Positions 46,195-59,782 are shown, counted from the stretch's first letter. The stretch: 64,000 bases of DNA from Arsenophonus sp052174535 (GCA_052174535.1 JBQMRQ010000039.1:13258-77257), one strand, 5' to 3'. The notes: generated by a model not told the origin, from the sequence alone. Translations and numbers: made by a program.

Positions 46195-49010
46195 TATCTA
46201 ATTCAAAAATAGATGAGTTATACTTATTTTTGATGTATGTGGTTTGGAGATGCTGCTGTATTCTGATGATTAATTTCTGGATGATTTCAATAATAGAGAT
46301 ATGAAATAGCATAAAAAGTTTATCCTATAGATATCTATAAAATCAGATATTACCTATAATCTCTTATATTAATTCATCGTAATGATGCCAAGTAGCTGAT
46401 AGGTGCTGCTGGTTGAAAGGCGAAGTTTGAAGTCATACTAAAAGATAGAATAATAAACGCCACATTTGCTGGCTGTCGTGTCTCCAATGCCCATTATCTG
46501 TAACGATTTTCGTTACAGAAAATTATATAGGCTGCTATGAGCGATTTTGAGATAAAAGTCCTAAAGTTAAAAAGAGTATTTACAGCAGCAACAGAATATC
46601 TTTAACAGTTTGTTTCACTGCCTTATCTGAAGTGTACAAAAGCAGAAAATAGCTGTCACAATGTCTTATTGGATAAGAATGGATAACACCGATGATTTTC
46701 AAGAAGTCTTGGAATTATTTTTAGATGAAAAGTACATGCTCTCTAAGCACCCATCAAGAAACTGATGCAGCAATGGGATTAAAAAACATTGATAATGCTG
46801 CCAGTCTTATTTAAGCGATACATGCTACGTTTATTTCTTGGACTATGGTATATAATAATTATTAATAAACCTAGTAAAGCAGGTAGGTTACATTCTCACT
46901 CTAATGTTTTCTAAAATAGTTTTTCATCCTTGAATTGGACGCCGTTTACCACCCAAAGTTAGAGTAGGTTAAATCCACTTTAGCTAGTTCTAGATATTTT
47001 AAGCAGACGAGAGTAACTTAAGTACCATTGAAATGGTTACTTTTCAAAACTACAATACTTCATGAATTAACTTCATGACCTCAGTATCGCGCAAAAGTCG
47101 ATTCAATTAAGTTTGTCATTCTTATTAATCTTCAGTACATTGAAGAAAATTCGTAGAATACCAGCCGTTCTTCTCGCTCTTTTTTAGCTTCTTCATTACT
47201 AGCAGGATACATCCGAAAACCTTGCTAACAAAACATCGAAGGCTTTGTTAGAGGCGTGGCTCTCTGCTACCAAAGGCTTCAGTAGTTCATTTTTAACTTT
47301 CGGTACTGCATGCCTTTGGAGAGTAAATCTAGCACATCAGCTATTTTATCTGCTAAATAACATTTATGCTGCATGCCCGAGAATATCTTTGCCATTATAT
47401 TCTAAAAATTAAAGGACATCCTCCCATAGCAAGCTTGGAGGATACGATTAAGGTATATGCTCATATTGCATTTAGAAGTTAAACCCAATGTGTTTCTGGT
47501 TTTTGATAATCAATTTGGACTACAGTTAGCTCCTTACGTCCACAATGTGCAGTGATGTCAATAATGAGCAGTAGATAAAGGTGATTAGCTTGCCTGAGGG
47601 GGACGGTTATACCAATCTTTCCTAGAAAGAAATGTTAGGTGTATCGCGTAAATTACGCAGACACTATTACTTATACGCTTCAAGCGATTCCTGTTTCAGT
47701 ATGCTGATCGTAGTAAGCAGAGAGATTATGTGCTTTTTACCAAGAGTTGTGACTAGAGCTTTATGAAATTATTGGTAGAGATACCTCACAGGTACACAGT
47801 TATGGTAGGAACTCTTCGTTACTTTTACATGCTTTAGATAAGGTAGCAAGGAGCTATTAAAAGATGTTCTATTTCCATTCCGATCCCCTTTTAACCTTAG
47901 GACTTTCATCTCAACATCGCTAATACCCGTCTGCATGATTTGTTGTGCCAAATAACCATTACGGACGACGGCATAAAATCCTCATTGATAAAACAGTGTT
48001 GAACATGTTGTTAGAGGCCTGATAGCTTTCTGAGCTCTGGCCTTAATAATGATGCTATCAGTAGCCTACTACCAATATTAGGGATGAATTCATGCAATGA
48101 GATCAGGGTAATATCTGATTTCGCAAATATCTGTAGAGTAGGCTTTTAATGGCATATAATCTCTTTGTTTTTGATATCATATAGCAAATCAATCAAAAAA
48201 TACGCCATTTTCTCTGAAATTCCATATACTAGAATGAGTATAACTTCTATACTAATCCCTATTAGGCAAGCTAATCACCTTTTATCTGATGCTTATTATT
48301 AATATCACTTCGCATGTACGTAAGGAACTAACTGTAGTCCAAATTGATTATCAAGAGCCAGAAAAGCAAACTGAGTCTAACTTATTAATGATCTATAAGA
48401 CATGAAGCTTAACTGCATCTCAAAGGATTACTACGAGAGATATTACCTTTAATTTTGGAATGCAATGGTAAAGATATTCTATGGCGTTCAGCATAAATGC
48501 TGTTGAGTACACAAAATAGCTAATATGTTGACTTCACTCCCCAAAGGTATGGCAACCCAAAAGTTAAGGATGAGCTGATGGGATTTGGCTAGTAAAGAAT
48601 CGTGATGCCGATAATAAAGCTCTTAATATTTTGTCAGTAAGATTTTCAGGGTATTCTGTAGAAATGAAAAAGCTAGAGAAAGATCGACAAGAACATTGGT
48701 ATTCTATGGAATCCCATCAGCACACTTTTGGCCAATTAAATTAAATTTTCGATAGTTAAGGATACAAAGAAGACGCATGAAGAGGTGTATTTTGAGGAAA
48801 TAACTCTTTTAATGGTATCTAATCTGCTTCCGTCTAATCAAAAAATCTGGAATCAAATAAGTAAGAGATTTTACTTACTGATCCTGATGCTAAATAACGC
48901 CTAATTTAAGAATGCATAACTGATTTACGAAGCATGAGAGTGAAACGTAGCTTAATCGACATATACCCAGATTTACTAATAACTCTACAAAACTTACTTT
49001 ATTTTACTCT
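46195..49010 (+). mobile_element. IS256-family remnant split by a second IS256 copy
   Basis: The left half (about 46195-46865) runs from the element's left end to the YVYF.VDGIY region. The right half (about 48255-49010) resumes at the equivalent of VRQADRLL and continues to the C-terminal MVSNLLPSNQKIWNQ block. The 1.4 kb between them is another IS256 copy in reverse orientation. Both are dead. Confidence 0.82.
46870..48250 (-). mobile_element. IS256-family element nested inside another IS256 copy
   Basis: The reverse complement matches the plus-strand IS256 copies end to end. The block GCATGCCTTTGGAGAG at about 47310 is the complement of the CTCC..AAGGCATGC segment in the others. It lies exactly between the two halves of a plus-strand copy. 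A fragment at 47769-47951 in its N-terminal half is still open for 60 codons. Confidence 0.82.
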
Positions 49011-49565
49011 AGTACATTTATTTTTTGTTAGTTAATTGAAATAATACAAAAAAGTTTCAGAATTAATTACAGACTGCTTTAAAACTGGATATAATAATAA
49101 GTCTGATCACTAATTTAAAAATTTTCTAATTTTGATAAATAATTTTAATTTTAAATTATTGATTTTTGAAAGTGCAAAAAGACCCTGTCTAAAATTGATT
49201 AAATTAATTTATAGATAGTAGATAGGCTTATTAATTCCTATATCTTTTAGGTTAGTTATTTGATTGTTTTCTTGAAACTTTTACCCGTTTAAAACGGTAT
49301 GTTTGCAGTAGCAATTTTAAATAGTTTGTCTGTTTTTTTAGATTGCATCGTTCTCTGAATGTTTTTGTTTAATATGAAAGATACTAAACTCAACTACTTG
49401 TACATCATTTATAGCCTTTACTTATTTTCTTACAGTTTTGATAAATGGTATTGAGTGCTTTCTTAAAGTTTTTTTGGTTTAATCTATTTTTCACCGATTT
49501 TATTGATAAGTTCTATTTTGTTAATATAGTGCTTAAGCAAATGGGGCTCTACATTACTAAAGGTA
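49010..49565. other. decayed DNA, nothing recognised
   Basis: AT-rich sequence between IS256 and IS1595 remnants, without a readable gene or RNA. Confidence 0.5.
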
Positions 49566-50490
49566 TTAATGGTAGAAATCCCTTATACTGTATAAAGGAT
49601 TTTTGTTACAACGGTTAACATGAAAAAGCAACCAATCATATAGATCAAAAAACTCTTCCCTCACTCTATGCTAAAATAGAGCTGAGTTTCATTAGTTGGT
49701 TCAGCTATAATTTATCAGATGATGTTGATTAATATATTGAAGCAACTAATATTACTTTATCCTATCAATATTATCATATTGAACATCTTATCCGATAAAT
49801 ATATTCAGTAGATGATTACAGTGATATTGTTGTAGGATTCCTGATCCTAGCAAACATTTAACATCTTATTTGAACTTCTCTAGTAAAATTAGATCACAAG
49901 AATAAAAAATGATTTAGTTATCTGTGATGTATATTGAATAATTTAATTTTACTGGAGGTCAGGAAAACAAATATACATCAGTTGAAACAGTGTTTAGATT
50001 TCGTCATTGCTCTTTGCTTCATAGGAGATGGTTAATATAAGTGCACTAATTGTAATTATTGAAATTGACGAAATATTTTTCTATAAATCATTTAAAGGAA
50101 AGAATTCCATTCTATAATAGAAAACGTAGAAAACGTGCAAGAGGAGGAAACAAAAAGAAAGAAGGAATCGCAATTTTAATCATTAAAGATATTAACATGG
50201 TTATTATATGAGCGATAAGATTCTTGAAAAGTTTAATGCAGAGTGTGTTCGCCGTTTTTCTTGAACTAAATTATTAATAAATAGTAAATCCTTTTATCAG
50301 ATGAATCTAAATGGTACAAAACTTTTATCAACTAATATAAAATTAGTCACTATTGTTTAATAAGATTAAATAATTAGAAAATAGTTATTGGTAAGAAATT
50401 CTATCTATATTAAAATATAGACAGTTATATCAGATGATTACAAAAATAGCTGAATAACTTCCATAGTAGAAGTTGTTTATTTATTGAATT
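49565..50490 (+). mobile_element. degenerate IS1595-family element
   Basis: Starts with the shared left end (GAAATCCCTTATACTGTATA) and follows the other copies to the C-terminal block. Readable pieces are IEIDEIFFYKSF, a Lys/Arg-rich patch, LEKFNAECVRRFS, then NIDSYIR-like residues. It adjoins an IS481 fragment in opposite orientation. Confidence 0.82.
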
Positions 50491-50760
50491 ATTTGATCTA
50501 GATAAAGATTATGTAAACCACACAACAATTGAAATACAGGTATATCTATAAATTCTTCTATGAAGAAGTCAATAATTTTTTCAAGATACCCAATCATCAA
50601 CATCATCTCATTTTCGCTATTTAGAAACGATAAGTTCGGATATACCTATAATGCTTACTAAAGTAGACATAACTTCTTAACTTGTCTGAAGAGCAGTTTT
50701 GGATTAAGTGTTCTGGCTCCCTGACGATGGAACTTCATTATCATAATATTTTCTCTTAAC
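50490..50760 (-). mobile_element. N-terminal fragment of IS481-family element
   Basis: The reverse complement matches the N-terminal helix-turn-helix region of the IS481 copies at 37.7 and 62.8 kb, with a start like MIMKFHRQGARTLNPK and a GIS-type turn near 50650. The remainder of the transposase is absent, probably cut by the IS1595 element to the left. Confidence 0.65.
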
Positions 50761-50994
50761 TATATACTGCTGGGTAGCCATATTTTCTATGAATAATGCT
50801 ATATAACTAGGAGGATCCATATAATAGCTCTGGAGAAGATAGATAGATAAATTAGGAATAAATAATAACTTTGATATAAAATTAGCGCGATATAAAAATA
50901 TTTTATTAAAATAGAGCATTATAATAGGATATTGATTATTCATTTATTGAATATGTAGTTGAATAAATGTTAAATTTTATTGCTGGAGAAATGC

Positions 50995-51666
50995 ATGTCA
51001 TCACTAAGTAAAGAAGCGTATCTTGTTCGTCAAGCACTAGAAGCTCGTGGTCTTGAAGCTCCACTATTTGGTTATTCTTTTTCCTCAAATGAGCGTAAAC
51101 AACAGATTGAAGAGCACATTGGTAAAATTATGCATTTACTTAATCTTGATCTTAGTGATGATAGTTTAGCGGAAACACCTAATCGGGTTGCTAAAATGTA
51201 CATTGAAGAAATTTTCTCAGGGCTTGATTATAATAATTTTCCTAAAATTACTTTGATTGAAAATAAAATGGATTTCGATGAAATGGTGACGATTCGTGAT
51301 ATTACTTTAACTAGTGTCTGTGAGCATCATTTTGTCACCATTGATGGTAAAGCGGCACTGGCCTACATTCCAAAGAATAAAGTGATTGGTTTATCTAAAA
51401 TTAATCGTATTGTTCAATTCTTTTCTCAACGACCACAAGTTCAAGAGCGTTTAACTAAACAGATTTTAATTGCATTACAAACTTTATTAGGCACAAGTAA
51501 TGTTGCGGTTTCAATTGATGCTGTTCATTATTGTGTCAAAGCTAGAGGTGTTTGTGATGTAAGCAGTAGAACAATGACAACCTCGTTAGGTGGATTATTT
51601 AAATCTAGTCAAAATACACGTCAGGAGTTTTTGTGTAATATTTCGCGTTTGGCACCTTATTGCTAA
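50995..51666 (+). CDS. folE: GTP cyclohydrolase I
   Basis: Zinc enzyme that opens and rearranges GTP to dihydroneopterin triphosphate, the entry to tetrahydrofolate. It is 223 residues from this start (E. coli 222). The start is the ATG giving MSSLSKEAYLVRQ, aligned with E. coli MPSLSKEA and preceded by CTGGAGAA. An upstream in-frame TTG at 50980 is less likely. Zinc ligands are in CEHHF near residues 110-114 and the Cys of HYCVKARG near 180. NLDLSDDSLAETPNRVAKMY, GLSKINRIVQFF and SLGGLFK are intact. The usual RGIRD appears as RGVCD, with a Cys at a variable position. A dead yeiB follows, as in E. coli. Confidence 0.98.
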   Translation: MSSLSKEAYLVRQALEARGLEAPLFGYSFSSNERKQQIEEHIGKIMHLLNLDLSDDSLAETPNRVAKMYIEEIFSGLDYNNFPKITLIENKMDFDEMVTIRDITLTSVCEHHFVTIDGKAALAYIPKNKVIGLSKINRIVQFFSQRPQVQERLTKQILIALQTLLGTSNVAVSIDAVHYCVKARGVCDVSSRTMTTSLGGLFKSSQNTRQEFLCNISRLAPYC

Positions 51667-51828
51667 TTAATGTTTATTATTAAATTCAAGTGAATAGTGT
51701 ATTAAAAATTGTTCTGTTTAATAGAAATTCTATTATATTAATTAATATTTTTGATTTTTCGTTATCTGAATTAGATTATATAAATCTAGTTTATTCTGCT
51801 AGCACATTAGTTTAGGGAGATATCTGAA

Positions 51829-52215
51829 GTTGGATATTTTTTTAATGTCTTTGTGTAGGGGGAAAGTTCTAGTTATTTTTAGCTTGTTATTTGGTGCAAA
51901 TTTTGAATTTTTATCTAAGCAGGATTTAGATAAGAATCAAATCTGTCTGTTTGTGTTAGCTATTATTGATCAGTTCCATAATATTACATCATGGAATGGA
52001 GATATTCTATTATTTCTTATACCTTGACGGACTAGTAAGAAATATAGTTGATTTATTTATCACTTTCCAGAAGATAGTATGGTTTTTGTTGCTAACATAT
52101 TTATTTTGTCATGAATTTTCCTTATCATCCTTATGATTTAATCTTAATTCTGTAGAATGCAGGCAAATATTTCATTATAAAATTTGGTTTAATAGAAACA
52201 GTAGATTATCTAAAA
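51829..52215 (+). pseudogene. yeiB: yeiB pseudogene (DUF418 membrane protein)
   Basis: A 65-codon open piece begins near the yeiB start and contains FSLLFGANFEFLSK...LFVLAIIDQFHNITSWNGDILLFL. This aligns with the E. coli YeiB segment FALLFGAGLQMLLP...LVLLGFIHGLLFWDGDILL. About 40 residues between start and this block are missing. The frame stops after the WNGDILL motif, and the remaining ~250 residues are not recognisable. folE-yeiB adjacency is the same as in E. coli. The original function is not firmly known. Confidence 0.82.
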
Positions 52216-52219
52216 ATAT

Positions 52220-53130
52220 ACTAGATAAACGTGTGGTAGAATCGTTAACTGAAACATCCATGTGATCTAATTAGTGTATATTGGTGATAACAATTCAGGG
52301 TTATGAGCTAATGGTAATGACAACCTAGTAATTTATACCAATAAACAAAAGTTAAAAACTGGAGTAATATTAGTCTCCATTGCTTAGGTAATGCTAATGT
52401 TAATAGTGCGATCATAATATCCATAATAATTTACATATCTCATTTGGTGGTAAAATTGCTGTTTATTAATAGAATGGTGATGGTTCCATGGCTAATTTGA
52501 AAAAGAAATCTTAGTGAATGTTTTAATAATACCTTTCTACGTGATTATTCGATTAGGGTATATGCAAAAAGTTAAGATATGGTGAGGGTAGACTATCCTG
52601 AATGAGTCATCATATTATGATTATAGGCATTATTAACTTTAATACTGATGAATATGCTGATTTATTTCAGAGGTACGAGTCATACAAAATATCAATTATA
52701 TCTAGATATCTGGATATCTAGATAAATGTGTGGTTCATATGTAATGAAATATTAAAAATTTTAATATATTATCAACCTAATTCTCTTGATAAGAGAGCTC
52801 TATAATTTTCGTTAGTGTGATTTTTCTTATATTTTAAGATGCTGAGAGCTAGTATGAGTAATAAAACTTTTCAGTCTAAGACTATGAAAAGTCAAGTATG
52901 AAAATAACGAGTAATACTTTAATACTATAATATTAGCAGCTTATATTATAAAGTGGGGCATATAAGAAAAATTATTTATCAGAATGACCTTAAAAGTCCG
53001 AGCTTAATCGAAAATGGTATTTTATCGATGCTCAGGTTGTTTCGCTGCGCTACAATAATAGATGAACTCAAGTAGTAAACTACTCATAATAAGCTAGATT
53101 ATCTACTTAACATTAACAAGCAAAAAAGTT
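52220..53130 (+). repeat. unidentified ~0.9 kb repeat, copy 2
   Basis: Shares blocks in the same order with 20040-20995, such as ATTATGATTATAGGCATTAT then TTTAATACTGATGAATATGC, and the TTATCAGAATGAC region. Both are decayed beyond a clear reading frame. It could be an IS of an unrecognised family or a segment duplicated along with neighbours. It lies downstream of the dead yeiB. Confidence 0.6.
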
Positions 53131-55910
53131 TATAGCATTATATAGAATGGTTCATACTTCGACATAGCTACCAGAAATTTAAAATCCTTACTGTTTTGAC
53201 CTGAAAATATCGTGTGCTTATAAACTGATTTGATATTAATATTGCGCTAGATATTGAGTAGTTGGAAGTATCATGGAAAGCAGGGTAAAATTGAACATCA
53301 GGCTGTCTTCAAAATGAAGTTAGACATAATGTTGCTTTTAATGATGACGTTGCTTGGACGGATTTCCTTATCAGTTATTGTTATATGATATGAATTAAAA
53401 TACCTTTTATATTCTTGTCAGAAATTGAAGTATAAGGTTGTATTACAGTCTAATTGAACTTCTGTTATTACAATAAACACTCCTTTTGTAGGAAATCTTA
53501 AGTTACGCAGATTGTTCACCCATCATTCACTCAGTTTAAATTTTCTGAATGGCGTTTCAGATTATAAGTTTAAAACTTTGCGATTAAGTAATTCTACCTT
53601 ACGCCAAGAATCTAGTTCAGGATAAATTCGTAATATAAATAAGGAATTTTGCTTGACGGATGAGTAAGAGTAAAGGGCAGATATTTTATTTTATTGAAGA
53701 ATCCCTATTTCAGATAACCAGATTGTTGTGGAGTTTTTAGTAGGTTAAGAAAATAAAACTCCTACAAGATTTTAATACGAATATTTCTACTGTAATAGCA
53801 TGACATCTATAGGTGCGGTTATCTGCATATTTTAAGTCAATATTTTATCATTAATTTATGATGGTTTTATGTTGCATTTTTAACTAGATTTATAGTTACA
53901 TTAAACTAGGTTTCTTAAAGCTAAAATTTAGCTAAAATTTTAATTAAAATCAGCAATAAAAGATTTTTAGAGATAATAGAAATGGTTAAAATAATAATAG
54001 AGACTATATAAGCGAATTTTAAAATAACTAAATAAAGATTTATAACAAAATTGTTAATTTTAAATTGTGAATATTTTTTAGAATAAAGTCAGTAGAAAAA
54101 CAGGCTAGATATCTAGATTTAAAACTTCTCTTAAGCTACTTAAGATTAGGTGATACCTTAGTTGTTTTTAAGCTAGACAGGTTGAGGGAGCTAGCATCAA
54201 ATATTTGATTGGTTTAATTTTATATCTTGAAGATAAAAGAATTCATTTTACAGTTTAACGGATTCTGTAAATACCTCTCTTCATCAGCAGGTTGTTTTTC
54301 ATGTGATGAGCATAAAAGCACAAATAGAGCGGGAACTGATTATTGAGTATATTGAGGCAAGTTTTTATCCGTGGCGAAAAGCAGAGGTTATATCGGCAAA
54401 GTAGACTTTGATCATTTCTTACATAACCCAACTACTCAGCCTAAAAACATTTGAGTCCTGGTAAGAGTAGAAAACAGCTACCATTACTGTATGGATTTTT
54501 ATTGATTAGAATCTACAATATTATCCAGTGATCACACCATTTGAATAGACTAAAGTACCTCTGATAAAAATAACAATATAATTTAGTTGAATTGATATAA
54601 GCAAAAATAGTCAGACACTTATCCACGTTTGATTTAAAATATCATTTACTGTATCACTAGCGCGTACAAAAGAGATTAGTTATAAATGCAAGAAAATCTA
54701 TAACATTTTATAGCGATTTATACCAAGAAAACAGCTGATGCCATCAATTAAGCATTATGTGAGTTGGGATGAGTCACCAGATTAGAGAACTAAATCCGCG
54801 GGATTTTATTAGATAAGACATAACATAAGATTTTATAAAGAGATAATCCAATGATAAAAACCGATACGATGCTAATGAAAGTGACTGAACTAATCATTCT
54901 CCTGTACAATGTAATCAGTGAGACGCTTGAATATGTGGATATAGTTTAAACGTGATATTATCAAATTAATGTAATTGTTAATTAGCTTGATTTGTGCCTG
55001 AATATTATCTGTTTTTAGTGGGTGGTGCTGTTTTTATTATGTTGATTTTTATAGAAGTAGCTAATGGGAACTGTTAAATAGTTCTCCTATATTTTAGGAT
55101 CTGATTGCCTGATCATCACAAAATTGACTTGCATGATGCCGTCAATACTTACGGTGTTGATGTGCAAGGAGTCGCTGGACTTACTCGAAAATATATCAAT
55201 GTTTATAGTTTATAATAACATTGGTTACTCAACGACAGCCGAGGTGTTTGTGCATTGTTGGAAATCCAGTCGTTATCTTGGTTGACATGAGTATAAATTT
55301 GAGTATAACGTTCATCAGAACTACCAAGTTTCGTGATGTGATGACGAATATGTAATATGTTTTACGTCGACAAAAAGAAATGTATGTTGGAATATATTGG
55401 TCCTTTCGCGTTATTTGCTCATATATTTAAATAGCTGTGATCCAAGATGATGTGATGTTTATGAGTCTATGTTCTGAGAGAAAAGCACAAGAAAATCCTC
55501 TAATATATAACCGATTTCTGTTCGGCAGCTTTAAATCAGTCATTTAGACTCTTGTTACTTTACTTTACTTTACTTTTTATAGCTTTCAGAGTTAAATGGT
55601 GATTAACGAAGTGCTTTCCTATAAAATTATTGAAGAATTTGCTAAAAAGTGCCGTTGGTACTCAACATCTGCGGAAAACCCCGCGCGAGTGAAACTGATT
55701 TCTATCAATGAGGGATTCAATAATCTGTTTAATGCCTATATTCAAGATGCGCTTGCGTAATTGAGATGCAGGGATTATCCATGCATTCCACACAACTATA
55801 GATTAGGCAATTAGAAAAACTGTATCATTATCTGTTATTGTAAACGGCAGACCTCCTGGTAGGCAGGGTACTGAAAACCATGGCGCTACAATCTGTATAA
55901 ACAGTCATGT
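53130..55910. other. decayed DNA with short coding-like scraps
   Basis: No intact gene. Scraps that look coding are at 55100-55215 (+, HKIDLHDAVNTYGVDVQGVA), 55235-55345 (+, IVGNPVVILVDMS) and 55595-55760 (+, a 50-codon piece starting VINEVLSYKIIEEFAKKCRW). I cannot tie any of them to a family. Confidence 0.45.
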
Positions 55911-55914
55911 TGGA

Positions 55915-56830
55915 AAAGGTTATTAATAGAAATCCCTTATACTGCATGAAAGATTTTTCTACAACAGTTGTTATAAAAAGCAATCAATTACATAGATCAA
56001 AGAGACTTCCCCTTACTCCTTGTAAATATAAATCTACATTTTATTAGTTAGTTTGCTGATATCATGTCGGATGATATTAATTTATGTATTGAATGAATTC
56101 ATTCTACTTTATCCTGCTCATATTATTACAGTAAACATCTCATCTGCTGGGTGACGTACTAATTTTGTCCCACATTCATTAGGATTATAGCGATATCATT
56201 GAAAATTTCCTAATTCCAGAAGAAAATTGAACAATCTTATTATAAGTATTCTGGTGAAATTAGATTAGAAGAATAAATAGTTTAGTTTATCTGCAATGTA
56301 TGTTGAATACTTTGACTTTACGGGAGTAAGCGAAATAAACAGGCATTGATTTGAAACAGATTTAGATTGCGTCACTGCTTCCTTTCTTAAGTGGCGAAAA
56401 TCAATATAAATGTACTAGGTAGTATTATTGAAGCTAACGAAATATTCTTCTTTAATCTATGAAAGGAAGTGTTTCTCTCTATAAGAAAAGCTAGAAATAC
56501 GGGAGAAGAAGAGATAAAAAAGAACGAATCGCGGTCTTAATTGCGCGAGATTAAAATGGTTATGTGAACAATGAGATTCTTGAAGAGTTTAATGCAGAAT
56601 ATATTAGCCGTTTTCTTGATCTGATTATCGATTAAGAATCCATCTTTTGCTCGGATAGAGCAAAATGGTACAAAATTTTTTAGAGAGCATGGCATTAGTC
56701 ACTATCGCCTAATAATGTTAAATAATCATAAAGTTATTGCTAAGGAATTCTACATATAAAATGTGAATAGTTATATCATTTGATTAAAGAATAGCTGAAT
56801 AGATTTCATGGCATTGGGTGTTTTTATTTA
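55915..56830 (+). mobile_element. degenerate IS1595-family element (best-preserved copy)
   Basis: The copy used to name the family. In order it reads SGIIEANEIFF, a Lys/Arg block (ARKYGRRRDKK), RIAVLIARD, a YVNNEILEEFNAEYISRFLD-type stretch with one shift, then IIKVIAKEFYI.NVNSYI and LNRFHGIG. The last matches the family's YHIQNVNxY...WMxRFHGVATKYL. At least five frameshifts or stops are needed, so it is dead. Confidence 0.85.
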
Positions 56831-59760
56831 GTAAATTATTTTGCCTAAAGAAGGGTTTAAAACCAGAACAATTAAAATACAGAGTGACCACAATTTTTTT
56901 GTGAAAAAAGTAATAATATTTGCAAAAACAGTCTTATAAAATGCTAAAATAGCAAATATAGCGAAGAAGAATACGAGACTGTGTATCAACGCAACAAGTC
57001 CGTGAGTGCCTATCCTGTCCATGGCAAGTGATTGAAACGGAAATGGCCACTAGCATGCCATATTCCCCCATCCCCCTGCACTTTGAAGCCCAACTGATAT
57101 TTAAACTACAGAACTTAGCGTAAAGCCGAGGTTGGTAGCCTCCTGTTATGGAATCTTGAGATGGTGATCGCAACTTTTACGTCGAACTTTTATTACTATT
57201 TCGGTGAGGAAATTTCTAGAAAGTGTGATCTGTCAATAATTCTAGTATTAGCCGTCATTTCCGATTTAACTAAGTGCAAGGGTCTTGTTGCACCTTAAGT
57301 TGCACAAGGTTACTTATGATTAATAAAAGTAGATAATGCTCTACATCCTAATCTAGTTATCACATATTTGGTGAGGTTAAGACTTTTCAATTCTATCGGT
57401 AACGGCTGGTATCTGACACCAGATCGCCCTGGTATATTTTGACCCGTGTATTTTGGATTGTATTAGGCTAATATAAAAAGCTATGCCGAATGAATGTTAA
57501 AACTTAAAGGTTAATTTGAGGCGCAAAATTTAATTCTGGAGGCTATCAATCGATACTAGATGATTTTTTGCATATCAGAGTAATTAACTGTATATTGCAA
57601 ATTCATAAGAGTTGCAAGAAAGGGTATGCCCTCAGATACTTAGAAAGAGTGGCATGTTATGGTAACTATGTGGCGCAGGCTTGTATGGTTCAACTAAAGT
57701 TCGCCGCTACTTGGATGGTTTTTTGCTGAATAAGGGGCTCTTGTAAGGCATTCTCTGCCAGTATACTAGGAATAAAATATGCCGACAACGTCAGATATAA
57801 CGATGATGATGCCGATGAGATAGGATGCTGTTAATGAAACATATTATTGTATTCATAGAAAATTGCTGATGTTTTCATCGTATAGTTATATAGTAAAGAT
57901 TGATATTCTAGCAGATGGCGATCTGTGCGCCAAAGAATTCGTGTTCATCATATCCCCTAATGACCGCGATGGATTCTATTTTCGAGCACCAGAGATTGAT
58001 GATATAATCGTTCTGGTGAATTTGATTGTTAGTCTCGAAGAAAAAGTCATGCATCCCTTTTCTGAATTCAGAAAAGGCTACCATGTTGCTGCACAGCATA
58101 GTATATGAATATTCATTCTGGTTGAATAAACCCATCAGGGTTCAAGAAAAAATTCAAGTGCTGTCGCTGGAGGAGTGGCTTACTGACGCGGCATGATGTT
58201 GGCAATGGACTATTTGATTTTATCATTGTTTAATCAAATACTAAACAATGTAGGAAATTATCTAGAACTGGGTCGAAGATGAGTTTTCCTGACCACTTCC
58301 ACTAAAGTAAGTGCGGCACTGTCTCTATCAATTCCGACAACTACTGCAAGCGGGTGGTTGCGCAATATATAGCAGTTATGTTAAGTAGATATTATAGTCG
58401 TTTAACTGAATTTGTTATTAAAATTAAGGCTAAAATAAGGCTACCTAGGTAGGTAGGATCTGGTAAGCATATTAATGCTAGCTGTTTATTTCAAGAAATT
58501 ATAGCGTGCAGGATTTTGCTAAATTTCTGAAGATTTTTATGCGGTTACTGCTGAGGGAGAATATTTAAAGCGGCGAGAATGTAAAATAAAAATGCTATAA
58601 TATGAGCGGTGGTAGTCAGTTTAACTTTTTATCTAATTATTATCTTGGCACGCACGCGATATCTAAAACGATCTTCGGTAGGACGGTGACCTTGATGGAC
58701 TGGGAGATAAAAATTTTGCTGGGAAGAAGGTGCATAATGTAGTGCGTAAGGAGATCTGTAACGCTGATTTACGGAGTTAATACAGACCTTTTACTGTAAT
58801 CTAATTTATCCCAGTTGCGAAGTGTTGAATAACCCTGTCTTGTTTGAAACACAGCTATTTTGCCTAATGTTTAATACGATGGAAAGCAAGAATATAACTG
58901 CATTTCTGGCGAGATTGTCAACCTGACAATCAGGATGGATATTGGTATTCATGAACATATGAGAAACTGAAGATTCTCATGCTTTCTATCGACATATGAA
59001 CAGCGCCGATAATCAACGCCCTAGATGCACTAAAGAGTGAACTCTTCGCGGTTTAAACGCTAAGTTTTGAGACATTAATGATTCTATTTAGAGATAAGCC
59101 GTTATCCGTAAGAATATAAATCAGAGGTACAGCACTGCTGGAGAGTCCTAGCGGCGATCCTATATTCCGAGATGGACGATTGTTATGATTTAACTGCTGA
59201 TTCGTATTACCTTTGTGTACTATAAAGATAAAGGTGCGTTTTTATTCTAAATTTTGATTGATTTTGGTGTCGTTGCTCTTCTGTTATTAAAAGAGATTAT
59301 TATCTACTTCTGGTCAAAAGGGGGCTCTATCACATTATTTAAAACTGCTTCGAGAAACTGCGGTAGTTGGTTTACCTAGGATATTTATCTACTAAGATAG
59401 TACAGCTAGATCTTCTAAGTATCATCCTTAATGATGATGAATCGGGCCATTACTCAAGGGAATGGCCTGAAAGGACTTTATTAATACATTCACAGTGGAC
59501 CTCCAGCTGAAAAAGCTCGGATTCTGATGTAAATGAGAGTCCTGCTGGAGAGCCATATAATGTAGAAGAAATGTAACTTGGTAGCAGTCTCTCGTCTAGC
59601 AACGAGAGATAATATATAATGTCAATACCACTTAACTATAATATACACCGGCCGTTATGCATAAATAATGATCACACCACAGATATTTATCTCGACTACT
59701 TGGTAGATACAATAGGATAGTGTGTCGTGTGGAATGATAGCTGAATTGAGAATCGCATGC

Positions 59761-59782
59761 GCCCCTGCATGGAAGGGGCTTT
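59761..59782 (+). terminator. possible rho-independent terminator
   Basis: GCCCCT (59761-59766) pairs with AGGGGC (59774-59779) around a seven-base loop. TTT and an AT-rich tail follow. The U-run is short, so it is only a candidate. It may be the relic of a terminator for a decayed gene to the left. Confidence 0.45.

Noticed and set aside
50704..50943. 79-codon minus-strand open frame before folE
   Set aside because: Part of it overlaps the IS481 N-terminal relic in another frame, and the rest is low-complexity hydrophobic AT-rich sequence.
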